Part shown: positions 7,102-17,538 of the stretch, piece after piece
Position numbering within the stretch: the first letter of the stretch is position 1
Layout: each line of letters begins with the position of its first letter
Source: Amycolatopsis saalfeldensis
GTDB lineage: Bacteria; Actinomycetota; Actinomycetes; Mycobacteriales; Pseudonocardiaceae
Length of the DNA: 64,000 nucleotides
Assembly (NCBI RefSeq): GCF_900110575.1
Contig: NZ_FOEF01000015.1
Location: 1 to 64,000 of the forward strand
Direction: 5' to 3'
Translations under genes and position numbers: made by a program
Notes under the pieces: generated by a model
What the model saw: only the letters and a program-made list of their open reading frames with translations
The model's database searches: none
What the model was told of the DNA's origin: nothing

Positions 7102-9459
7102 TCAGGTGATCGCCAGGTCTGTCCGAAGTGGACTGCCCTGCATCGCGCGCCACACCGCCGCCGGGGTCAGCGGCATGTCGGCGTGCCGGACGCCGAACGG
7201 GGCGAGCGCGTCCAGCACCGCGTTCACCACCGCGGCGGGAGAGCCGACGGTCGCCGACTCGCCGACACCCTTCGCGCCGATCGGGTGGTGCGGCGAGGGG
7301 GTGACGGTCTCGCCCAGCTCCCACGACGGGCACTCCAGCGCCGTCGGCAGCAGGTAGTCCATGAACGAGCCACCCAGGTGGTTGCCGTCGGAGTCGAAGG
7401 CCATCAGCTCCATCAGCGCCATCCCGATGCCGTCGGCGAGGCCGCGGTGCACCTGCCCGGCCACGATCATCGGGTTGATCCGCACCCCGCAGTCGTCCAC
7501 GGCGACGAACCGGCGCACCCTCACTTGCCCGGTCCCGGGATCCACGTCCACCACGCAGATGTACGCGCCGAACGGGTAGGTCAGGTTCGGCGGGCTGTAC
7601 ACCGTGCTCGCGTCCAGGTGCCCCTCGACGCCCTCGGGCAGCGCGAGGTCCGAATGCGCCGCCAGCGCGATCTCGCGGATCGTGGCCCCGCGGCCCGGCA
7701 CGCCGCGCACGAACCAGCGCCCGCGTTCCCACTCCAGGTCGTCCGGGCTCACCTCGAGCATCGCCGACGCCACCTGGCGCGCCCGTTCGCGGACCCTGCG
7801 CGCGACGGTGACCGCGGCCGCGCCGGAGACCGGCGTCGAGCGAGAGCCGTACGTGCCCAGCCCGAACGGGGTGTGGTCGGTGTCGCCCTGCACCACCTCG
7901 ACCTCGTCCGGCGCGATGCCCAGCTCCTCGGACACCAGCTGCGCGAACGTCGTTTCGTGACCCTGTCCCTGGGACATGCAGGACAGCCGCAGCACGGCCG
8001 AGCCGGTCGGGTGCACCCGCAGCTCGGCGCCGTCGGCCATGCCGAGGCCGAGGATGTCCATGTGCTCGCGCGGGCCGGCGCCGACGGCCTCGGTGAAGAA
8101 GCTCAGCCCGACGCCCATCAGCTCGCCCCGGGTGCGCTTTTCGGCCTGCTCACGGCGAAGCCCGTCGTAGCCGGCGATCTCCTTGGCCAGCTCCAGCGCC
8201 CGCGGGTAGTCGCCAGAGTCGTACTCCCAACCGGTCGCGCAGGTGTACGGGAACTGCTCGGGGCGCAACAGGTTCCGCATCCGCAGCTCGGCCGGGTCCA
8301 GCCCCAGCTCGCGCGCGAGCAGGTCCATCATCCGCTCGACGACGTACACCGCTTCGGTGATCCGGAACGAGCACGCGTAGGCCACGCCGCCGGGCGCCTT
8401 GTTCGTGTACACGCCGGTGACCGCGCAGTGCGCCACCGGCAGGTCGTAGGAGCCGGTGAACACGTGGAAGAACCCGGCCGGGAACTTCGACGGCTGCGCG
8501 GTGCCGTTGAACGCGCCGTGATCGGCCACCACGTGCACGCGCAGGCCGAGCAGCTTGCCCTCGCGGGTGGCCGCGATCTCGCCGCTCATGTGGTAATCGC
8601 GGGCGAACGAGGTGCTCATCAGGTTCTCGGAACGGTCTTCGGTCCACTTCACCGGCCGTCCGGTCAGCATCGAGCCGACCACCGCGCACAGATAACCGGG
8701 ATACAGCCCGACCTTGTTGCCGAAGCCGCCGCCGATGTCCGGCGCGATGATCCGGACCCGGTGCTCGGGCAGGCCGGTGATCCGCGAGTACAGCAGCCGG
8801 TGCGCGTGCGGGGCCTGCGCGGTGACCCAGACCGTGAGCTTGCCGGTGACGGCGTCGATGTCGGCCACCGCGCCGCAGGTTTCCAGCGGCGCCGGGTGCA
8901 CCCGCGGGTACAGCATGTCTTGGCGGACAACGACTTCCGCGCCGGCGATGGCCGCCTCGGTCGCATCGGCGTCGCCGGAGGACCAGTCGAAGATGTGGTT
9001 GTCGGTGCGGCCGAGGTCGTCGCGGATCACCTCGGCGCCGGGGTCGAGCGCGGCGAGCCCGTCGATCACGGCCGGCAGCGGCTCGTACTCGACGTCGATC
9101 AGCTCCAGCGCGTCGCGGGCGGCGTAGCGGTCCTCCGCGACGACAAACGCGACTTCCTGGCCCTGGAAACGGACCTTGTCGGTGGCGAGCACGGCCTGGA
9201 CGTCGTGCGAGAGCGTCGGCATCCACGCCATCCCGCGCTCGGCGAGCATCGCGCCGGTGAGCACCGCGCGCACCTTCGGGTGTGCCTCCGCCGCGCTGGT
9301 GTCGACCGAGAGCAGCCGCGCGTGCGCGTGCGGGCTGCGCAGCACCGCGCCGTGCAGCATCCCGGGCAGCACGACGTCGTCGACGAACGTGCCGCGCCCG
9401 CGCACGAACCGCGCGTCTTCCTTACGGGGCAACGATCCGTATCCAAGCGAGCTGGTCAT
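7102..9459 (-). CDS. coxL: CO dehydrogenase large (Mo-Cu) subunit, form I-like, copy 1
   Basis: This 785-residue molybdenum hydroxylase large subunit belongs to the xanthine oxidase family. The active-site loop reads GVAYACSFR (AYACSFR at about 360-366, Cys363), which fits the form I CO dehydrogenase signature AYxCSFR, where the Cys binds the Cu of the Mo-S-Cu centre. GGGFGNK and GQGHET are cofactor-binding loops, and GAKGVGE carries the catalytic Glu (about 734). It oxidises CO to CO2 together with the FAD and 2Fe-2S subunits. The start overlaps the coxS1 stop by 4 bp (ATGA). It is clearly paralogous to the coxL at 12577-14964, with Ala instead of Arg at the variable position of the loop. 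Confidence 0.88.
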   Translation of the reverse strand: MTSSLGYGSLPRKEDARFVRGRGTFVDDVVLPGMLHGAVLRSPHAHARLLSVDTSAAEAHPKVRAVLTGAMLAERGMAWMPTLSHDVQAVLATDKVRFQGQEVAFVVAEDRYAARDALELIDVEYEPLPAVIDGLAALDPGAEVIRDDLGRTDNHIFDWSSGDADATEAAIAGAEVVVRQDMLYPRVHPAPLETCGAVADIDAVTGKLTVWVTAQAPHAHRLLYSRITGLPEHRVRIIAPDIGGGFGNKVGLYPGYLCAVVGSMLTGRPVKWTEDRSENLMSTSFARDYHMSGEIAATREGKLLGLRVHVVADHGAFNGTAQPSKFPAGFFHVFTGSYDLPVAHCAVTGVYTNKAPGGVAYACSFRITEAVYVVERMMDLLARELGLDPAELRMRNLLRPEQFPYTCATGWEYDSGDYPRALELAKEIAGYDGLRREQAEKRTRGELMGVGLSFFTEAVGAGPREHMDILGLGMADGAELRVHPTGSAVLRLSCMSQGQGHETTFAQLVSEELGIAPDEVEVVQGDTDHTPFGLGTYGSRSTPVSGAAAVTVARRVRERARQVASAMLEVSPDDLEWERGRWFVRGVPGRGATIREIALAAHSDLALPEGVEGHLDASTVYSPPNLTYPFGAYICVVDVDPGTGQVRVRRFVAVDDCGVRINPMIVAGQVHRGLADGIGMALMELMAFDSDGNHLGGSFMDYLLPTALECPSWELGETVTPSPHHPIGAKGVGESATVGSPAAVVNAVLDALAPFGVRHADMPLTPAAVWRAMQGSPLRTDLAIT

Positions 9460-9929
9460 GGCGTGGCCCCGTCCGGGTGCTCGGCGGCCCAGCGGATCGA
9501 GCGCACGATGTTCTCGTAACCGGTGCACCGGCAGAGCTGCCCGGAGATGGCCTCGCGGATGGTGCCCTCGCTCGGATCGGGGTTGTGGTCGAGCAGCCAG
9601 CGCGCGGTCATCAGCAGGCCCGGCGTGCAGAACCCGCACTGGATCCCGTGGCACTGAACGAAACCCTGCTGCACCGGGTCGAGCGCCGTGCCGAAGGCGA
9701 GGTCTTCGACGGTGCGGACGCGCTTGCCGTCCGCCATCGCGGCGAGCACCGTGCACGACTTCACCGGCACCTCGTCGAGCCACACCACGCAGGCACCGCA
9801 GTTCGACGTGTCGCAGCCCCAGTGCGTGCCGGTGAGGCCGAGGTCGTCGCGCAGGAAGTGCACCAGCAGCAGGCGGGGCTCGACCGACCGGCGGTACTGC
9901 TCCTCGTTCACCGTCACGGTGATCTCCAC
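9456..9929 (-). CDS. coxS: CO dehydrogenase small (2Fe-2S) subunit, copy 1
   Basis: This 157-residue iron-sulfur subunit has both clusters of the xanthine oxidase family. The plant-ferredoxin-like N-terminal domain holds Cys39, 44, 47 and 59 (GCDTSNCGAC...C), and the helical C-terminal domain holds Cys98, 101, 133 and 135 (QCGFC...CRC). It passes electrons from the Mo-Cu centre in CoxL to FAD in CoxM. It lies between coxM1 (4 bp gap) and coxL1 (4 bp overlap) in a leftward M-S-L operon. Confidence 0.9.
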   Translation of the reverse strand: MEITVTVNEEQYRRSVEPRLLLVHFLRDDLGLTGTHWGCDTSNCGACVVWLDEVPVKSCTVLAAMADGKRVRTVEDLAFGTALDPVQQGFVQCHGIQCGFCTPGLLMTARWLLDHNPDPSEGTIREAISGQLCRCTGYENIVRSIRWAAEHPDGATP

Positions 9930-9933
9930 GCCT

Positions 9934-10800
9934 TCAGCCCTCCGCCCGGGCCTGGGCCAGATGCAGTGCGCGCGTGGTCAGCGTGGCGACGAGGTGGCGT
10001 TTGTAGTCGGCCGGGCCGCGCTGGTCGGCGGCGGGGGAGCAGTGCCCGGCGGCGATCGTCCCCGCCTTCTCGAACCGGTCCGGGGTCGCGGCGCCGCCGC
10101 GCAGGAAGTCCTCGGCCTCGGCCGCGACGAACCGGGGCGCGCCCACGGCGGTGAGGCCGATCCCGGCTTCGGTGACATCCGGGCCGTCGAGCGCCAGCGC
10201 CGCGCCGGCGGCGGCCACCGCCCAGTCGCCCGCGCGCCGGCCGACCTTCGTGTACGCGCTGCCCAGCCCGTCGCGGATCGGCAGCCGCAGTTCGACGAGC
10301 AGCTCGGCCGGGCCGACGACCGTGTCGTACGGGCCGGCGAAGAAGTCGCGCACCGGCACCGTCCGCTCGCCTTCTTCACCCCGGATCACGGCGATCGCGC
10401 GGACCGCGGTGAACGCGGCCGAGAGGTCTTCCGACGGATCGGCCTGGCACAGCGAACCGCCGATGGTGCCGCGGTTGCGGACGATCGGGTCGGCAATGAC
10501 CCGCTCCGCGTCGTGCAGGATCGGGAAAAGCCCGCCCGCGACTTCCGACGCGAGTAACTCGGCGTGCCGCACCAGCGCGCCGATCCGCAGCTCGTCCCCG
10601 GTCACCTCGATCGTGGCCAGCTCGGCCAGCTCATTCACGTCGATCAGCGCCTCAGGCCGGGCCAGCCGGAGCTTCATCATCGGAATGAGGCTGTGCCCGC
10701 CCGCGATCACGCGGCTTTCCGGGCCGTACTTGGCCAGCAGCGCGAGCGCGTGCTCGACACTCGAGGCCCGCTCGTACTCGAACTGCGCCGGCACCTGCAT
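9934..10800 (-). CDS. coxM: CO dehydrogenase medium (FAD) subunit, copy 1
   Basis: This 288-residue flavoprotein subunit has the FAD-binding motifs AGGHSLIPMMKLRLA (about 32-46) and TIGGSLCQADP of the CoxM/CutB family, and the C-terminal CO_deh_flav_C domain ending in a ADYKRHLVATLT-like segment. The ATG at 10800 was chosen because MQVPAQFEYERASSVEHAL is the standard start of the family; translation open upstream of it is not coxM-like. It is the first gene of the leftward operon and lies 44 nt from an 18-bp element shared with the lysR promoter at 21.2 kb. Confidence 0.9.
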   Translation of the reverse strand: MQVPAQFEYERASSVEHALALLAKYGPESRVIAGGHSLIPMMKLRLARPEALIDVNELAELATIEVTGDELRIGALVRHAELLASEVAGGLFPILHDAERVIADPIVRNRGTIGGSLCQADPSEDLSAAFTAVRAIAVIRGEEGERTVPVRDFFAGPYDTVVGPAELLVELRLPIRDGLGSAYTKVGRRAGDWAVAAAGAALALDGPDVTEAGIGLTAVGAPRFVAAEAEDFLRGGAATPDRFEKAGTIAAGHCSPAADQRGPADYKRHLVATLTTRALHLAQARAEG

Positions 10801-10844
10801 GAAAGCGATCGTCCCCGCCGCCGCGGCCACCCGCAATAGCGGGG

Positions 10845-10862
10845 TTAAGCAAAGGGTTAATC
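10845..10862. promoter_or_regulatory. 18-bp element shared by the cox operon and lysR control regions
   Basis: TTAAGCAAAGGGTTAATC stands in the spacer between the two divergent cox operons. It is an exact reverse complement of 21213-21230, upstream of lysR. It is strikingly AT-rich for this DNA and contains two GGTTAA copies 12 bp apart (10843-10848, 10855-10860). The distance to the coxM1 start is 44 nt. It is probably the binding site of the LysR regulator at 21273. Confidence 0.7.
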
Positions 10863-10933
10863 GCGCGTTGTCCCGGCGTTCGCCCGGGTGGAGCATCACC
10901 GCACCTGACCAACGGCGGAAGCGGGTGCGCGTC

Positions 10934-11170
10934 ATGCGGATCGAGTCCGACGGGCACAGCCGGGGCAACCCGCGGCTGTACGAGCTCGTCGAGGACGCCC
11001 CGAAGGAGGGCAACAGCCCGACCGTGTGGGCCTGGCCCGAGCTGGTGGACTTCCTGAAGGTCGCGGGCCGCCCGGTCGCCGGGCCCTGGCCCCCGCACCA
11101 GCGGCCACGCCCGGAGCCGGAGGAGGACACCCTCCCCACCGCCGTGCCCGAACCGGCCGATCGAGACTGA
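10934..11170 (+). CDS. small hypothetical protein leading the second cox operon
   Basis: This 78-residue protein starts MRIESDGHSRGNPRLYELVE and has a TVWAWPELVDFLKVAGRP core and a Pro/Glu-rich tail. No family was recognised. It sits between the shared 18-bp element and coxM2, ending 9 bp before the coxM2 GTG, so it would be the first gene of the rightward cox transcript. It has no strong ribosome site, so it might be translated from a leaderless or near-leaderless message. Codon bias supports coding. A role linked to CO oxidation is suggested only by position. Confidence 0.5.
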   Translation: MRIESDGHSRGNPRLYELVEDAPKEGNSPTVWAWPELVDFLKVAGRPVAGPWPPHQRPRPEPEEDTLPTAVPEPADRD

Positions 11171-11179
11171 GGGGCCCGC

Positions 11180-12046
11180 GTGTACCCGTCCCGGTTCCGT
11201 TACGAAGCGCCCCGCTCGCTGGCGGAGGCGCTCGACCTGTTACACCAGCACGGCGACGAGGCCAAGGTACTGGCCGGCGGGCAGAGCCTGGTGCCGTTGC
11301 TGAAACTCCGCTTCGCCTCGCCCGGATTGCTGGTGGACATCAACAACCTGCCGGGGCTGGCGCACCACGAGCTGGACGCCTCGGGCGCGCTGCACGTCGG
11401 CGCGCTGTGCCGGCACGCCGACCTGGAGCGTTCGGCGCTGCTGAAGCGCACCCAGCCGACGATGGCGGCGGCCGCGCCGCTGATCGCCGACCCGATCGTG
11501 CGCAACCGCGGCACCCTGGTCGGCTCGCTGTGCCACGCCGACCCGCAGGGCGACTGGGCCGCGGTGGTGCTCGCGCTCGGCGGCTCGGTCGTCGCGGCCG
11601 GCCCGGGCGGGCGGCGGACGATCCCGGCCCGCGAGTTCGTGACCGGGCCGTTCCAGAACGCGCTGGCGTCCGACGAGATCGCCGTGGAGGCCGTGATTCC
11701 CGCGCCTCGCGGCATACCCGGCGGCGGTTACCTGAAGCTGGAACGGCGGGTCGGTGACTTCGCCACGGTCGGCGTCGCGGTCGCGATCGAGACCACCGGG
11801 GAGACGGTGACCCGGGCCGGCATCGCGCTCACCGGAGTGGGCGGCTCGACCATCGAGGCCGTCGAAGCCGGGCACGCCCTGGTCGGCGGGCCGCTGACGG
11901 AGGAATCCGTGGAGCACGCGGCGGAGCTGGCCGCCGGAGCGGCGCGCCCGAAGTCCGATCACCGCGGCACAGCCGAATTCAAACGGCACATGGTGCGCAC
12001 CTTCGTGGTGCGCGCGCTGGGCCGCACGAGCGAGAGGGCGGCGTGA
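11180..12046 (+). CDS. coxM: CO dehydrogenase medium (FAD) subunit, copy 2
   Basis: This 288-residue FAD subunit has AGGQSLVPLLKLRFA (about 33-47) and GTLVGSLCHADPQGDW, the two flavin loops of the CoxM/CutB family, and a C-terminal SDHRGTAEFKRHMVRTFV segment. The GTG start gives the family start YPSRFRYEAPRSLAEAL. It opens a rightward M-S-L operon (1 bp to coxS2) that mirrors the leftward one; the two CoxM proteins have the same length and are clear paralogues. Confidence 0.92.
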   Translation: MYPSRFRYEAPRSLAEALDLLHQHGDEAKVLAGGQSLVPLLKLRFASPGLLVDINNLPGLAHHELDASGALHVGALCRHADLERSALLKRTQPTMAAAAPLIADPIVRNRGTLVGSLCHADPQGDWAAVVLALGGSVVAAGPGGRRTIPAREFVTGPFQNALASDEIAVEAVIPAPRGIPGGGYLKLERRVGDFATVGVAVAIETTGETVTRAGIALTGVGGSTIEAVEAGHALVGGPLTEESVEHAAELAAGAARPKSDHRGTAEFKRHMVRTFVVRALGRTSERAA

Positions 12047-12047
12047 G

Positions 12048-12566
12048 ATGACCAGTGTCCACGAGATCCGGGAAGAGGCGACCGGCGACGTGCCGGTGCG
12101 GCGCGTGACGGTGACCGTGAACGGCGAGCGCCGCGTGGTCGAGTGCGAGCCGCGGCTGCTGCTGGTCCACCTGCTGCGCCAGGGACTCCGGCTCACCGGC
12201 ACGCACATGGGCTGCGACACCACGAACTGCGGCGCCTGCACTGTGCTCGTCGACGGCCGCGCGGTGAAATCGTGCACCATGCTCGGCGTGCAGGCCGACG
12301 GGCACGAGGTCACCACCGTCGAGGGGCTGGCCACCGAGAGCGGGCTGCACCCGCTGCAGGAGGGCTTCCGCGAGGAGCACGGGCTGCAGTGCGGCTTCTG
12401 CACGCCGGGGATGATGCTCTCGGCCAAGGCGCTGCTGGACGAGAACCCGGAACCGTCCGAAGAGGACGTCCGCTGGGCGCTGTCGGGAAACCTGTGCCGC
12501 TGCACGGGGTACCAGAACATCGTGAAGTCGGTGCTGTGGGCCGCCGCCGAACTGCGGTCCGAATAG
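12048..12566 (+). CDS. coxS: CO dehydrogenase small (2Fe-2S) subunit, copy 2
   Basis: This 172-residue iron-sulfur subunit has an N-terminal extension of about 17 residues compared with copy 1. Cluster ligands are Cys56, 61, 64 and 76 in the ferredoxin-like domain and Cys115, 118, 150 and 152 in the helical domain. It carries electrons between CoxL and CoxM. It lies 1 bp after coxM2 and 10 bp before coxL2, with AGGAGGATC as the ribosome site for coxL2. Confidence 0.92.
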   Translation: MTSVHEIREEATGDVPVRRVTVTVNGERRVVECEPRLLLVHLLRQGLRLTGTHMGCDTTNCGACTVLVDGRAVKSCTMLGVQADGHEVTTVEGLATESGLHPLQEGFREEHGLQCGFCTPGMMLSAKALLDENPEPSEEDVRWALSGNLCRCTGYQNIVKSVLWAAAELRSE

Positions 12567-12576
12567 GAGGATCGAC

Positions 12577-14964
<2,388 letters not shown>

Positions 14965-14974
14965 GGTGACGGGC

Positions 14975-15901
14975 ATGGTGCCGGACGGCTGGGGCGTGCT
15001 GGAGCAGGCGGGCGAGCTGGCCCGCCGCGGTGAGGCGTTCGCGCTGGCCACGGTGGTGTGGCGGCAGGGGCCGTCCTCGGGCAAGGAAGGCTGCCGCGCG
15101 ATCATCACTGCCGCGGGTGAGCTGCGCGGCTGGATCGGCGGGGCCTGCGCCGAGCCGACGGTGGTCCGCGAGGCCCGCCAGGCGCTCGTCGAGGGCACGC
15201 CCCGGCTGTTGCTGCTCGGCACCCCGGACCAGTTCGGCGCCGCGGTGCCGGACGGCATGACCGTGGTGCCGATCTCGTGCCAGAGCGAAGGGGCGCTCGA
15301 GGTGTACATCGAGCCGGTGGAGCCGGCGCCGCACCTGGTGGTGGTCGGGCGTTCGCCGATGGCCTGCACGCTCGTCGAATTGGCGGCGGCGCTGGGCTGG
15401 CGCGCCGAACGGCTGGAGACCCCGGAGCTGGCGGGCGTGACCGCACAGTCCTTTGTGGTCGTCGCGACGCAGGGGCACAACGACGAGGAGTCGATGGAGC
15501 GCGCGCTGGCCGCCCGGCCCGCGTACCTCGGCCTGGTCGCGTCGCTCCGCCGTGGCCAGGCGGTGCTCGGTTACCTGGCCGACCGCGGGGTGCCCGCCGA
15601 GGACCTGGCGCGCGTGCAGGTGCCGGCCGGGCTGGACCTGGGCCGCGTTTCGCACCGGGAGATCGCCGTCGCGATCCTGGCCGAGCTGGTGCGGGCCCGC
15701 GCTGCTCGTTCGACGCCGGTGGCCGTTGCCGCCGAGCTGCCCGAGGCCGTGGACCCGGTGTGCGGCATGACCGTGCCCGCAGTGTCCACAGCGGACACTG
15801 TCGAGTACGAGGGGGCTGAGTACAGCTTCTGCTGCTCCGGCTGCCGCGCCGAATTCCTGCGCGACCCGGCCGTTTACGCGAAGAAGGAGACCCGATGCTG
15901 A
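14975..15901 (+). CDS. XdhC/CoxF-type maturation factor fused to a YHS domain
   Basis: This protein of about 308 residues has an N-terminal XdhC_CoxI domain with SGKEGCRAIITAAGELRGWIGG and CAEP (about 30-60), and a Rossmann-like XdhC_C domain with LVVVGRSPMACTLVELAAAL. A Pro/Ala linker leads to a C-terminal YHS domain: DPVCGMTV, then YSFCCSGCRAEFLRDP. XdhC-like proteins insert sulfido-Mo cofactor into molybdenum hydroxylases, and YHS domains bind metal, often Cu. A fusion is striking for an enzyme with a Mo-S-Cu centre. The ATG at 14975 was chosen because GAGGTGA lies six bases upstream; a GTG at 14966 is the alternative. It overlaps coxG by 7 bp. Confidence 0.85.
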   Translation: MVPDGWGVLEQAGELARRGEAFALATVVWRQGPSSGKEGCRAIITAAGELRGWIGGACAEPTVVREARQALVEGTPRLLLLGTPDQFGAAVPDGMTVVPISCQSEGALEVYIEPVEPAPHLVVVGRSPMACTLVELAAALGWRAERLETPELAGVTAQSFVVVATQGHNDEESMERALAARPAYLGLVASLRRGQAVLGYLADRGVPAEDLARVQVPAGLDLGRVSHREIAVAILAELVRARAARSTPVAVAAELPEAVDPVCGMTVPAVSTADTVEYEGAEYSFCCSGCRAEFLRDPAVYAKKETRC

Positions 15902-16476
15902 TCCGGAACCAGTTCGAGGTCGCGCAGACCGCGGACAAGGTGTGGCGGTTCTTCGACGACGTGCCGCGGGTCGCGGCCTGCCTGCCCGGCGCCGAGCTGA
16001 CCGAAGACCTCGGCGGCGAGCGGTACAAGGGTCGCGTGAGCGTGCGGATGGGGCCGGTGTCGCTGCGGTTCGGCGGCACGGCAACCATCACCGAGCGCGA
16101 CGACGCGGCGCAGCGGATCGTCGTCGACGCCGCCGGCTCGGAGGAGAAGGGCCGCGGCGAGGCGAGCATGACCATCACCGCGACCCTGGTCCGCTCCGGG
16201 AGCGGCACGCGCGTCGACGTCGACCAGGACTTGCAGATCTCCGGCGCCGCGGCGCAGTACGGCCGCGGCATGATCGCCGACGTCACCTCGGTGCTGATGC
16301 GCGACTTCGCCGTGAACCTGCAGAACGGCATCGCGCGCGCCGAACGCGGCGAGGACCCGGCGGCCCGGCACGCGGCCCCGGCGCGCGGGTTCCGGATCGG
16401 CCTGCAGGCGGCGCTGATGGCGCTGCGACGCGTGTTCCGCCGGTTCTTCCTGCCCTACCCGAGTACCCCGGCCTGA
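15895..16476 (+). CDS. coxG: CoxG, SRPBCC-fold CO dehydrogenase membrane anchor
   Basis: This 193-residue protein has an SRPBCC/START-like fold (CoxG family) from FEVAQTADKVWRFFDDVPRVA to about residue 145. A linker follows, then a basic amphipathic C-terminal helix (RGFRIGLQAALMALRRVFRR, about 163-182). CoxG proteins recruit CO dehydrogenase to the inner membrane and pass quinone electrons. The C-terminal helix here is short and basic rather than a full transmembrane segment, so it may bind the membrane surface. It overlaps the XdhC-YHS gene and is followed after 10 bp by five tiny membrane-protein genes. Confidence 0.88.
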   Translation: MLIRNQFEVAQTADKVWRFFDDVPRVAACLPGAELTEDLGGERYKGRVSVRMGPVSLRFGGTATITERDDAAQRIVVDAAGSEEKGRGEASMTITATLVRSGSGTRVDVDQDLQISGAAAQYGRGMIADVTSVLMRDFAVNLQNGIARAERGEDPAARHAAPARGFRIGLQAALMALRRVFRRFFLPYPSTPA

Positions 16477-16486
16477 GGAGGCGACC

Positions 16487-16741
16487 ATGGTCCTGTGGTG
16501 GATCGGCAACGCCGTGCTGCTGCTCGTCGTGCTGCCCGTCGTGATCGCCCTGCTCAACCGCGTCCTGGCGGCGGTGGAGCGAATCCGCGCCGCGGCTGAC
16601 GACATCCTCGCGGGCGGCGGTGAGCTCGCCGGGCGGCTGGAACCGGTGCCCGCGGCGCTCGCCCGCACCGGCCGCACCATCGACGAAGTGGCCGCCGGCG
16701 CGACCCGGTACGCGGGCAGCGTCGCGAAACTGCTGGGCTGA
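16487..16741 (+). CDS. tiny membrane protein 1 of 5 (cox operon)
   Basis: This 84-residue protein has one transmembrane helix at about 5-23 (GNAVLLLVVLPVVIALLNRV), followed by an amphipathic helical tail with the motif LEPVPAALARTGRTIDEVAAG at about 50-70. The ATG follows GGAGGCGACC. No family was recognised; the layout is loosely like short DUF948-type proteins. It is the first of five similar genes read in the same direction after coxG, with gaps of 3-34 bp, so it is almost certainly co-transcribed with the CO dehydrogenase genes. Confidence 0.8.
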   Translation: MVLWWIGNAVLLLVVLPVVIALLNRVLAAVERIRAAADDILAGGGELAGRLEPVPAALARTGRTIDEVAAGATRYAGSVAKLLG

Positions 16742-16754
16742 AAGGAATCCCGTC

Positions 16755-16982
16755 ATGCCTGCTGCCGCCTGGGCCACGCTCGCCGTGGCCGCGCTGATCA
16801 TCCTGTTCGCCGCCGTCGGGCTGCTGCGCGTCATCCTGCACCTGCGCCACGTCCGGCGGACGCTCGGCTCGGTGCTGGGCGGGGTCACGCTGGTCGCGGA
16901 GCGCACCGCGCCCGTGCCCGCCGCCCTCGGCTCGGTGAACGCGAGCCTCAAGCCGGTGCGCGACTTCTGCGAGACGGTGTGA
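16755..16982 (+). CDS. tiny membrane protein 2 of 5 (cox operon)
   Basis: This 75-residue protein has a transmembrane helix at about 6-27, then a helical tail containing ERTAPVPAALGSVNASLKP, which lines up with LEPVPAALARTGRTIDE in the protein before it. The ribosome site is AAAGGAATC ahead of the ATG. No enzyme motif is present. It is probably a paralogue of its four neighbours, arisen by tandem duplication and much divergence. Confidence 0.75.
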   Translation: MPAAAWATLAVAALIILFAAVGLLRVILHLRHVRRTLGSVLGGVTLVAERTAPVPAALGSVNASLKPVRDFCETV

Positions 16983-17016
16983 CCACAATGGACAGTTTTC
17001 GGGAGAGGAGCGCGCC

Positions 17017-17259
17017 ATGACGGCGGGCTGGATCGTCGGGTTCGCGATCGGGGTCGTGATCGTGCTGGTGGTCGTCGCGCTGGTGGTGCCGATCCTGGCG
17101 CTGGCCCGCTCGATCGGCCGCGCGGCCCCGCTGATCGACGAGCAGCTGAAGGCGGCCGAGGCGAGCACCGCGGTGTTGACCGGGCTGCGCACCACCATCG
17201 ACCACGCCGAGGTGATCGTGGCCGGATTGCAGCGCGGCCGCGCGCGGTTGGGAGGCTAA
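17017..17259 (+). CDS. tiny membrane protein 3 of 5 (cox operon)
   Basis: This 80-residue protein is almost all hydrophobic over residues 5-30 (IVGFAIGVVIVLVVVALVV), followed by a helix of heptad-like character with STAVLTGLRTTIDHAEVIVA at about 50-69. The ribosome site GGGAGAGG lies before the ATG. The topology matches the other four members: a short N-terminus, one membrane span and a cytoplasmic or periplasmic helical tail without Cys or catalytic residues. Confidence 0.75.
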   Translation: MTAGWIVGFAIGVVIVLVVVALVVPILALARSIGRAAPLIDEQLKAAEASTAVLTGLRTTIDHAEVIVAGLQRGRARLGG

Positions 17260-17262
17260 GGC

Positions 17263-17538
17263 ATGTCTGCTATGGACGAGACCCTGTGGTGGGTCGCGAT
17301 CATCGCCGGTTTCGTGGTGGTGCTGGCGGTCGCCGCGCTGCTGAGCCTGCTGGTCCATTTCGTGAAGATCATCGACCGCCGCGTGGCGGGCATCCGCGAC
17401 ACCCTGCAGGGCGCCGCGGAGAACACCCAGCACACCGCCCTGATCCCGGAGACGGCCGCCCGCGTCGACGCCGTCCTCGCCGAAGGCCTGCAGCACCACC
17501 TGTTCCTCGGCCGGGTGCTCGGAAAGGTGAAGTCATGA
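17263..17538 (+). CDS. tiny membrane protein 4 of 5 (cox operon)
   Basis: This 91-residue protein has a transmembrane helix at about 9-31 (WVAIIAGFVVVLAVAALLSL), then HFVKIIDRRVAGIRDTLQ and a tail with TALIPETAARVDAVLAEGLQ, which matches the VP(A/G)xxxxV pattern of the other members. The start codon lies 3 bp after the previous stop, and its stop overlaps the next ATG by 4 bp, so the last three proteins are translationally coupled. The function is unknown. Confidence 0.75.
   Translation: MSAMDETLWWVAIIAGFVVVLAVAALLSLLVHFVKIIDRRVAGIRDTLQGAAENTQHTALIPETAARVDAVLAEGLQHHLFLGRVLGKVKS

Noticed and set aside
7183..9519. A long open frame on the plus strand opposite coxL1 (778 codons).
   Set aside because: It has the Arg/His/Gly/Val-rich look of an antisense shadow in GC-rich DNA and lies fully opposite a gene with strong family motifs.
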